Source: DASSKW01 sp035690065 (lineage in GTDB: Bacteria; Pseudomonadota; Gammaproteobacteria; Natronospirales; REEB76). From it: 18,452 nt of DNA. The translations under genes and the position numbers were made by a program. The stretch lies in assembly GCA_035690065.1 (NCBI GenBank), contig DASSKW010000068.1, positions 1 through 18,452 on the forward strand. The letters run 5' to 3'. The notes under the pieces are model-generated. The model saw nothing but the letters and a program-made list of their open reading frames with translations, was not told where the DNA came from and did no database searches. Below are positions 1 through 5,722 of this stretch, one piece after another; the first letter of the stretch is position 1, and each line of letters opens with the position of its first letter.

Positions 1-1
1 A

Positions 2-553
2 GGCGCCGTGATGACCGCGGTCCCGTTCGTGTCATCCATGGAGCCAAGTGCACGCGCCAAGGCCCTGGGCGGTCCGGTGGACATCGACGTCAGCAAGATC
101 GAGCCGGGCGCACTGGTCAAGGTGAAGTGGCGCGGCAAGCCCACCTGGGTGGTGCAGCGTCCCCAGGCAGCTTTGAACGAATTGCCCAAAGTTGATCCGC
201 GTCTGCGCGATCCGAATTCCGATGAACCGCAGCAGCCTGCCTATGTCAAAAACGGCTGGCGCTCGATCAAGCCGGAATTGTTCGTGGTGATCGGCATCTG
301 CACTCATCTGGGCTGTTCGCCGCTTTACAAACCCCAGCCCGGCGACCCGGAACTCGGCGCCGACTGGCCGGGCGGCTTCCATTGTCCCTGCCACGGTTCC
401 AAGTACGATCTGGCCGGACGCGTGTTCAAGAACGTGCCGGCACCGCTCAATCTTCCGGTGCCGATTCATTTCTATGTCAGCGACACGGTCATCCGCATCG
501 GTGAAAATCCGGCCGGCTCCACGTCCAAGTGGACACAACCCCTGACGTGGTGA
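2..553 (+). CDS. petA: Ubiquinol-cytochrome c reductase, Rieske iron-sulfur subunit (5' truncated)
   Basis: This is the [2Fe-2S] subunit of the cytochrome bc1 complex, which takes electrons from ubiquinol and passes them to cytochrome c1 on the periplasmic side of the inner membrane. The reading frame is open to the window edge, so the N-terminal Tat-type signal/anchor lies mostly outside. The visible start (GAVMTAVPFVSSM) looks like the end of the membrane helix and hinge, so the internal GTG at 8 and ATG at 11 are not real starts. Both cluster-binding motifs are intact: CTHLGC (from base 299) and CPCHGS (from base 383), each giving one Cys and one His ligand plus the disulfide cysteines. 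The Pro loop follows as PVPIHF. Cytochrome b begins 61 bases downstream, in the usual petABC order. The family assignment is secure; only the missing 5' end is unknown. Confidence 0.95.
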   Translation, partial: GAVMTAVPFVSSMEPSARAKALGGPVDIDVSKIEPGALVKVKWRGKPTWVVQRPQAALNELPKVDPRLRDPNSDEPQQPAYVKNGWRSIKPELFVVIGICTHLGCSPLYKPQPGDPELGADWPGGFHCPCHGSKYDLAGRVFKNVPAPLNLPVPIHFYVSDTVIRIGENPAGSTSKWTQPLTW

Positions 554-614
554 GCCATGCCTGGACTGCACCGCTGATGAGAACCTTTTTGAGTATCATG
601 GGAGGCTCGCCTGA

Positions 615-2051
615 ATGAGCACCGAACAAGAAAACCGTGACTTCCTCGACGTGATGAGCGGCTGGCTTGCCGGCCTGCGGGACTGGATCGACGAACGCTT
701 CCCCATGACCGAGTTCTGGAACAAGCACGTCGCCCAGTATTACGCACCCAAGAATTTCAACTTCTGGTATTTCTTTGGCTCCATCGCCTTGCTGGTGCTC
801 GTCAATCAGGTGCTGACTGGCATCTTCCTCGCCATGAACTACAAACCCTCGGCCACGGAGGCATTCGCCTCGGTCGAGTACATCATGCGCGATGTGAACT
901 GGGGCTGGCTGATCCGTTACATGCACTCGGTCGGCGCGTCGATGTTCTTCGCGGTTGTCTATCTGCACATGTTCCGCGGCGTGATGTACGGCTCTTACAA
1001 GAAGCCACGTGAATTGTTGTGGATCTTCGGTGTGCTGATCTACGTCACCCTGATGGCAGAAGCCTTCATGGGTTATCTGTTGCCCTGGGGTCAGATGTCC
1101 TACTGGGGCGCACAGGTCATCATCTCGTTATTCGGCGCGATCCCCGGTATCGGACATGGCCTGGCTGAGTGGATCCGTGGTGATTTCACCATCTCCGATA
1201 TAACGCTGAACCGCTTCTTCGCGCTGCATATCGTCGCGGTGCCGTTGATCCTGATCGGGCTGGTGGTATTCCATCTGGTGGCGTTGCACGAAGTCGGCTC
1301 CAACAATCCGGACGGTATCGAGATCAAGAAGAAGAAGGATGCCAAGGGCATCCCGCTGGACGGCATCCCGTTCCATCCGTACTACACCATCAAGGATATC
1401 TGCGGGGTGATCGTGTTCGCCGCGATCTTTGCTGCGATCATCTTCTTTGCACCCTCGATGCACGGTCTGTTCCTGGAACCGGCCAACTTCGAGCCGGCCA
1501 ATGCGCTCAAGACGCCGCCGGATATCCATCCCTTGTGGTACTTCGGGCCTTACTACGCGATCCTGCGTTCGATCCCGGACAAGCTGGCCGGCGTGGTGAC
1601 CATGGGGCTGGCGATCTTCCTGTTGTTCCTGCTGCCCTGGATCGATAAGAATCCCATCAAGTCGCTGCGTTATCGCGGCATCCTGTATCGGCGGCTGGTG
1701 ATCGTGTTCGCCCTGACCTTTGCGGTGCTGGGCTTCATTGGCATGCAGGCAGCGACACCGTTCTGGGCGCAGATCGGTCAGCGATTAGCAGAACTGTATT
1801 TCCTGTTCTTCGTGACTTCATGGATCTACTCGAAGCCGCGCTCCCGTGCTTTTCTGGTCGGGGCGTTCGTCATCATCATGGGTTTGATCTCGATTGGCGA
1901 CTGGCTGGGCTGGGATCCGTCGGAGGTAAAGATCAAGCTGCTGTCATGGCTGATACCAGGCATTTTCTGTGCGATTTTCCTGTTGCTGCCGGCCTTCTTC
2001 AGCAAACTGGTCGAGCCGGAACAGGTTCCGGAGAGGGTGACATTCAAATGA
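615..2051 (+). CDS. petB: Cytochrome b of the bc1 complex, with C-terminal extension
   Basis: This is the di-haem membrane subunit that carries the Qo and Qi quinone sites. A gggagg ribosome-binding site at 600-605 supports the ATG at 615. The four haem-ligand histidines are H104, H118, H205 and H220. The second pair has 14 residues between the ligands, one more than in mitochondrial cytochrome b. The GSNNPDG loop after helix D is present. The Qo motif reads PLWY (residues 306-309) where mitochondrial proteins have PEWY. At 478 residues the protein is longer than the roughly 400-430 usual for bacterial cytochrome b. The final part (about 411-464) carries two further hydrophobic segments before the typical PERV tail. 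The stop overlaps the petC start (ATGA), which suggests translational coupling. Identity is certain; the extra C-terminal segment is the unusual point. Confidence 0.97.
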   Translation: MSTEQENRDFLDVMSGWLAGLRDWIDERFPMTEFWNKHVAQYYAPKNFNFWYFFGSIALLVLVNQVLTGIFLAMNYKPSATEAFASVEYIMRDVNWGWLIRYMHSVGASMFFAVVYLHMFRGVMYGSYKKPRELLWIFGVLIYVTLMAEAFMGYLLPWGQMSYWGAQVIISLFGAIPGIGHGLAEWIRGDFTISDITLNRFFALHIVAVPLILIGLVVFHLVALHEVGSNNPDGIEIKKKKDAKGIPLDGIPFHPYYTIKDICGVIVFAAIFAAIIFFAPSMHGLFLEPANFEPANALKTPPDIHPLWYFGPYYAILRSIPDKLAGVVTMGLAIFLLFLLPWIDKNPIKSLRYRGILYRRLVIVFALTFAVLGFIGMQAATPFWAQIGQRLAELYFLFFVTSWIYSKPRSRAFLVGAFVIIMGLISIGDWLGWDPSEVKIKLLSWLIPGIFCAIFLLLPAFFSKLVEPEQVPERVTFK

Positions 2052-2785
2052 AAAAGATTCTCTGCGCACTGGTTCTGACGTTGTTGCCGGCGCTGGGGTT
2101 TGCCCAGGACGAGGGCATCCCGTTGCAGGCCGCACACGTGGATGTAAGCAACACCGCTTCAGTGCAACGCGGCGCCAAGTATTTCGTCAACTACTGTTCA
2201 GGCTGCCACTCCGCAAAATATGTGCGGTATAACCGGATTGGTGAGGATCTCGGTCTGACCGATACGCAGGTACAGAGCTATCTGATGCCGGCCGGCGGCA
2301 AGATCTCCGACACCATGGTCAGCGCCATGCCGGATGATGCCGAGCAATGGTTCGGTCGGCAGCCGCCGGATCTGTCACTGGAAGTCCGCGACCGCAGCGC
2401 GGACTGGGTCTATACCTACCTCAAGTCGTTCTATCTGGATGACAAGACCACCACCGGCGTCAACAACATCGTGATGCCGAACGTGGCGATGCCGGATGTG
2501 TTGTGGTCCATGCAGGGCACCCAGAAAGCGGTGTTCAAGACTGTCAAGGACGCCGATGGCAGTGCCCAACAGGAATTCGACCATTTCGAGCAGGTCACGC
2601 CAGGACGCATGACGCCGGCGCAATACGACAAGATGGTGCATGACATCACCAACTTCCTCTCCTATATCAGTGAACCCACTCAGCTCGAAGCGCACAGCCT
2701 CGGCCTGAAAGTGATCGGATTCCTGATCGTGTTCTTCCTGTTCGCGTACATGCTGAAACGCGAGATCTGGAAAAAAGTACATTGA
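2048..2785 (+). CDS. petC: Cytochrome c1 of the bc1 complex
   Basis: This 245-residue membrane-anchored c-type cytochrome accepts electrons from the Rieske protein and hands them to a soluble or membrane-bound cytochrome c. It has a Sec signal peptide (MKKILCALVL..., probable cleavage after GFA around residue 19), a single haem-binding CSGCH motif (C50, C53, H54), a probable axial methionine in PNVAMPDVLW (M148), and a C-terminal transmembrane anchor at about 218-236 followed by a basic cytoplasmic tail. I chose the ATG at 2048 because it overlaps the petB stop by four bases and begins exactly at a signal peptide. The frame is open upstream to 1820, but that part is the shadow of petB. The protein is of normal length for the bacterial family. 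A strong hairpin lies just after the stop. Confidence 0.96.
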   Translation: MKKILCALVLTLLPALGFAQDEGIPLQAAHVDVSNTASVQRGAKYFVNYCSGCHSAKYVRYNRIGEDLGLTDTQVQSYLMPAGGKISDTMVSAMPDDAEQWFGRQPPDLSLEVRDRSADWVYTYLKSFYLDDKTTTGVNNIVMPNVAMPDVLWSMQGTQKAVFKTVKDADGSAQQEFDHFEQVTPGRMTPAQYDKMVHDITNFLSYISEPTQLEAHSLGLKVIGFLIVFFLFAYMLKREIWKKVH

Positions 2786-2793
2786 TCCATGCG

Positions 2794-2826
2794 GGCACCG
2801 TGCATCCTGCACGGTGCCGTGATTTT
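2794..2826 (+). terminator. Hairpin after petC, probable terminator or attenuator
   Basis: There is a perfect 11-base-pair inverted repeat, GGCACCGTGCA (2794-2804) and TGCACGGTGCC (2808-2818), with a three-base loop, followed after GTGA by TTTT (2823-2826). It starts 8 bases after the petC stop. The stem is very strong but the T-run is short and offset by four bases. It may therefore end most petABC transcripts, allow partial read-through into sspA, or act mainly as a 3' stabilising structure. Confidence 0.6.
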
Positions 2827-2840
2827 CCACAGGCTCCATC

Positions 2841-3443
2841 ATGACACTCTATTCCCGCGCCACTTGTCCACACTCCCACCGCGTTCGTCTGGTGCTCGCG
2901 GAAAAGGGTATCGGCATGGAGATCGTCAATATCGAAGGCAGCAAGCTGCCGGAAGATCTGCTGGATCTGAATCCCTACAACAGTGTGCCGACACTGGTGG
3001 ATCGGGAGCTGGTGCTCTACGACCCGCGCATCATCATGGAATATCTGGACGAACGTTTCCCGCATCCGCCGCTGATGCCGGTGGATCCGGTAATCAGGGC
3101 GCGTTTCAGGCTGGCTTTATTCCGCATCGAACGCGACTGGTACAGCCTGGTGGACGAGATCGAGCAGTCACCCGGCAAGCCGCACCTGCGCCCCAAGAAG
3201 CAATTGCGTGAAAGCCTGTTGGCCTCCGCAGAAGCGTTCTCGGTCAAGCCGTACTTCCTCAGCGATGAATTCTCGCTGGTGGATTGCAGTATCGCGCCGA
3301 TCCTGTGGCGCTTGCCGCGTTATGAGATCGATCTGGGTCATCAGGGCAAGGCCATCAACAAATACGCTGAACGCCTGTTCCATCGCCCTGCATTCCGTGC
3401 CAGCCTGACGGAGCTGGAACAGGAAATGCGCAGCGCCGCATAA
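2841..3443 (+). CDS. sspA: Stringent starvation protein A (GST-fold RNA polymerase-associated protein)
   Basis: SspA binds RNA polymerase with sigma-70 and alters transcription in stationary phase and acid stress; it is not an active glutathione transferase. The protein (200 residues) has the N-terminal thioredoxin-like half with PYNSVPTLVD (45-54), the typical cis-Pro region of the GST fold. It also has the PHPP surface motif (74-77) that matches the conserved functional pocket of E. coli SspA. The all-helical GST C-terminal half follows. The ATG at 2841 is the first start after an in-frame TGA at 2820 and gives the expected N-terminus; the ribosome-binding site is weak (cagg near 2830). sspA-sspB behind petABC is a common gammaproteobacterial and betaproteobacterial arrangement. 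Because the petC hairpin precedes it, sspA may depend on read-through or on a promoter that I could not identify. Confidence 0.93.
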   Translation: MTLYSRATCPHSHRVRLVLAEKGIGMEIVNIEGSKLPEDLLDLNPYNSVPTLVDRELVLYDPRIIMEYLDERFPHPPLMPVDPVIRARFRLALFRIERDWYSLVDEIEQSPGKPHLRPKKQLRESLLASAEAFSVKPYFLSDEFSLVDCSIAPILWRLPRYEIDLGHQGKAINKYAERLFHRPAFRASLTELEQEMRSAA

Positions 3444-3553
3444 CTGGAAATGTGTCTTTCCGGCAACTGCTCCCTGCGTTGCTCTACTCTCCTGTCTCCC
3501 TGCAGCCATGTTCTCCGGTGCGGGCAATCAAATTCATCATTTCTAGAACTCCC

Positions 3554-3958
3554 ATGACGTTATCTCGCAAACCATATTTACTCCGTGCCATGCATCAGTG
3601 GATCGTGGATAGCGGCATGACGCCGCATATCGTGGTGGATGTCGGCATCCAGGGGGTGGACGTACCGCCGGGTTATGCCAAGGACGGCAAACTGGTACTG
3701 AATGTCAGTTACGACGCGACACAGGAACTTGATCTGGCGGCGGAACATGTTGAGTTTTCGGCGCGCTTCGGCGGTGTGGCGCGTTATCTGTTCATCCCCA
3801 TGGATGCGATACTTGCAATCTACGCACACGAGACCGGACAAGGCATGATCTTCGGGCCCGAAGAAGAACCGCCACCCACTTCACCCGACGAAGCGGATGG
3901 CGCCGCAGCCAGCAGGCCGGATGTACCGCGCAAACCCAGCCTCAAGGTCATCAAATAG
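3554..3958 (+). CDS. sspB: ClpXP protease specificity-enhancing factor SspB
   Basis: SspB is the adaptor that binds the SsrA degradation tag and delivers tagged proteins to ClpXP. The 134-residue product has the substrate-binding domain (RKPYLLRAMHQWIVDS..., then SARFGGVARYLFIPMDAILAIYA), a short acidic and Pro-rich linker (about 98-125), and the ClpX-docking tail KPSLKVIK at the very C-terminus, comparable with RPALRVVK in E. coli. The linker is shorter than in E. coli, whose protein is about 165 residues. I chose the ATG at 3554 because it gives the conserved N-terminus. The frame is also open back to a GTG at 3452, which has a slightly better ribosome-binding site, but those 34 extra residues resemble nothing in the family. 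The 110-base gap after sspA is longer than usual for this pair. Confidence 0.92.
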   Translation: MTLSRKPYLLRAMHQWIVDSGMTPHIVVDVGIQGVDVPPGYAKDGKLVLNVSYDATQELDLAAEHVEFSARFGGVARYLFIPMDAILAIYAHETGQGMIFGPEEEPPPTSPDEADGAAASRPDVPRKPSLKVIK

Positions 3959-4034
3959 CAATGCTCGCTTTTTGTGATTCCAATATTGTCATGCCAGATT
4001 GTTCCGATCCTGGCTAATCAGCTGGATATGCGCC

Positions 4035-4517
4035 ATGAAGAAGCTCTTGACGCTGGTCCTTGTCGTCCTTGTTGCAGCAATCGTCATTCATGACAGACGG
4101 GGTGCTGCCATCTTCTCAGATAGTGGAATCACTATAAGCCACGAAGCGATCCGCTTTCGTGACCAAGCCAGGCCTGATGCTGACCGTGACGATGGATTGG
4201 CGGAGGCCTTCGAAAAACACATCAGCAATATACACGTTCGGGGCAGCGGGACCGTGATAAGGATATTACCCGACGATGACATCGGCATACGTCACCAACG
4301 TTTCATCGTACGCCTCGATTCCGGTCAAACCTTGCTGATTGCCCATGATATCGATATTGCTCCCCGGGTGACTCCCCTGCATGCAGGAGATGCGATCTCA
4401 TTCAGCGGTGAATACGAGTGGAATAGCCAAGGGGGTGTTGTACATTGGACCCACCAGGATCCAGGTGGGCGTCATGCCTCCGGTTGGCTTGAGCATGATG
4501 GAAAAATTTTCCAGTAA
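4035..4517 (+). CDS. DUF3465 family protein with N-terminal signal or membrane anchor
   Basis: The product is 160 residues of unknown function. Residues 1-18 (MKK followed by a run of L, V, A and I) form a signal peptide or uncleaved anchor, so the rest is probably periplasmic. The C-terminal half matches my memory of the DUF3465 family: a segment HQRFIVRLDSGQTLLIAHDI, then DAISFSGEYEWN and the closing HWTHQDPGGRHASGWLEHDG with several conserved His and Trp residues. By its beta-rich, OB-like look it may bind a ligand or nucleic acid, but that is a guess. I start it at ATG 4035, where the signal sequence begins; an in-frame extension to 3999 is possible. It stands alone, 76 bases after sspB, and looks more A+T-rich than its neighbours by eye. 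Confidence 0.75.
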   Translation: MKKLLTLVLVVLVAAIVIHDRRGAAIFSDSGITISHEAIRFRDQARPDADRDDGLAEAFEKHISNIHVRGSGTVIRILPDDDIGIRHQRFIVRLDSGQTLLIAHDIDIAPRVTPLHAGDAISFSGEYEWNSQGGVVHWTHQDPGGRHASGWLEHDGKIFQ

Positions 4518-4615
4518 GTAAGGCAGGAATAAACACGGGAATTCGAGAGTAATCCATTTCTTGTTTGGTGGATAATAGAGTGAGTATGAGTTTGAATTGA
4601 TTCCTACGGATATAT

Positions 4616-5110
4616 ATGGAAACCAAAAGTAATCTCAATCGTACCGTACAGAAACTCAACTCGTTGCCCCCCGCGTTGCGTTGGTGGTTGTTGACCTGGG
4701 CGTTCGGCCGCACGGTGCGCTTCGTGAGGACCGCTGGCGTGCGCTTCGAAGATCTGACAGAAACCCGTGCACTACTGCATATCCCGAACCGCAAGCGCGT
4801 ACAGAATCACGTCGGTACCGTACATGCCACCGCGATGGCATTGTTGGCCGAGACCGCGACCGGCGCGCTGCTGGGCATGAACTTGCCGGACGACCGGGTG
4901 CCGCTGCTCAAGAGCATGCAAGTCGATTATCAGAAGTTCGCACGCGGCGATCTGCGCGCGGAAGCGACCCTGTCCGAGCCGGCGCGTGCCCGGATCCTCG
5001 CCGAGGAGAAAGGCGAGATCGTGGTACCAGTGAGAGTCACCGACGAGACCGGCGCGGAACCGATCCAGTGTAGGATGCTATGGGCCTGGATTCCGAAGCA
5101 TCGAAGATAG
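4616..5110 (+). CDS. DUF4442 domain protein, hotdog-fold thioesterase-like
   Basis: This 164-residue protein has the pattern of the DUF4442 family, which belongs to the hotdog superfamily of acyl-CoA thioesterases and dehydratases. The signature region is NHVGTVHATAMALLAETATG (64-83), the long central hotdog helix with its preceding loop. It is followed by RVPLLKSMQVDYQKFARGDL (94-113), the beta strands with the conserved Lys-Ser-Met. It lacks the clear catalytic Asp/Glu context of a proven thioesterase, so the substrate and even the activity are unknown. The start at ATG 4616 has only a weak ribosome-binding site (acgga). It ends 10 bases before the macro-domain gene, whose ribosome-binding site overlaps its stop, so the two are very likely co-transcribed and translationally linked. 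Confidence 0.75.
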   Translation: METKSNLNRTVQKLNSLPPALRWWLLTWAFGRTVRFVRTAGVRFEDLTETRALLHIPNRKRVQNHVGTVHATAMALLAETATGALLGMNLPDDRVPLLKSMQVDYQKFARGDLRAEATLSEPARARILAEEKGEIVVPVRVTDETGAEPIQCRMLWAWIPKHRR

Positions 5111-5120
5111 GGGTGAATGG

Positions 5121-5618
5121 ATGATCAAAGTGCTGCAGTACGACATCACCGATCTGGACGTCGACATCATCGTCAACGCGGCCAATACCACGTTGCTGGG
5201 CGGCGGCGGGGTGGACGGCGCCATCCACCGCGCTGCCGGTCCGGAACTACTTGAGGCCTGCAGGAAACTTGGAGGCTGTCCGACCGGCGAAGCGCGCATC
5301 ACGCCGGGTTTCCGGCTCAAGGCGCGCTGGGTGATCCATGCCGTGGGGCCGGTATGGCATGGTGGAGACCAGGGTGAAGCCGGGTTGCTGGCAGGCTGTT
5401 ACGACAGCGCCTTCCATCTCGCACTTGAAGCCAAGGTCCGCAGCATCGCGTTTCCCTGTATCAGTACCGGCATATATCACTACCCGAAAGAAGATGCCGC
5501 ACGCATCGCACTCAAGGTCATGCATAAATACGACAAGGATTTCCGCAGTATTGTGGCCTGTTGTTTCGATGCAGAAAATGCCGCAATCTATCATAAACTC
5601 TTAAGCGAAGAGACTTAG
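5121..5618 (+). CDS. Macro-domain protein, O-acetyl-ADP-ribose deacetylase type
   Basis: Macro domains of the YmdB/MacroD group hydrolyse O-acetyl-ADP-ribose or remove mono-ADP-ribose from proteins. The 165-residue protein is a single macro domain. It has VNAAN (18-22), GGGGVDGAIHRAAG (27-40) with the catalytic-loop Asp32, CPTGEARITPG (53-63), WVIHAVGP (70-77) and the phosphate-binding loop CISTGIYHYP (113-122). All key positions of the MacroD class are present, so it is probably active. It has a good ribosome-binding site (aggggtg, 5109-5115) that overlaps the stop of the preceding DUF4442 gene. There is no ADP-ribosyltransferase or toxin gene beside it, so an antitoxin role as in DarTG is not supported. 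The gene symbol ymdB would be an over-call without an alignment. Confidence 0.88.
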   Translation: MIKVLQYDITDLDVDIIVNAANTTLLGGGGVDGAIHRAAGPELLEACRKLGGCPTGEARITPGFRLKARWVIHAVGPVWHGGDQGEAGLLAGCYDSAFHLALEAKVRSIAFPCISTGIYHYPKEDAARIALKVMHKYDKDFRSIVACCFDAENAAIYHKLLSEET

Positions 5619-5631
5619 AAACGGGTATCGC

Positions 5632-5660
5632 CTGACAACGAAGTTTGCTGTTCTAAAAAT
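5632..5660 (+). promoter_or_regulatory. Candidate sigma-70 promoter for the acyltransferase gene
   Basis: The 104-base gap between the macro-domain gene and the acyltransferase holds CTGACA (5632-5637, five of six to TTGACA). After a 16-17 base spacer comes the A-rich TAAAAAT (5654-5660, four of six to TATAAT). This would give a leader of about 55 bases before the ATG at 5723, which has its own ribosome-binding site, aaaggggt (5707-5714). The site was found by eye only and matches of this quality occur by chance. Confidence 0.3.
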
Positions 5661-5722
5661 AACCAGGATGCCTGCCTCATCCGGCGCAAAGACTGAAGTA
5701 ATCAACAAAGGGGTCACAAAGC

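Noticed and set aside
3452..3553. In-frame GTG extension of sspB by 34 residues
   Set aside because: The extra residues do not resemble SspB N-termini, whereas the ATG at 3554 begins exactly at the conserved RKPYLLRA region. Some use of the GTG cannot be excluded.
5121..5618. Macro-domain protein as an antitoxin of a DarTG-like pair
   Set aside because: No DNA ADP-ribosyltransferase is beside it. The upstream partner is a hotdog protein, and the macro domain is of the stand-alone deacetylase type.
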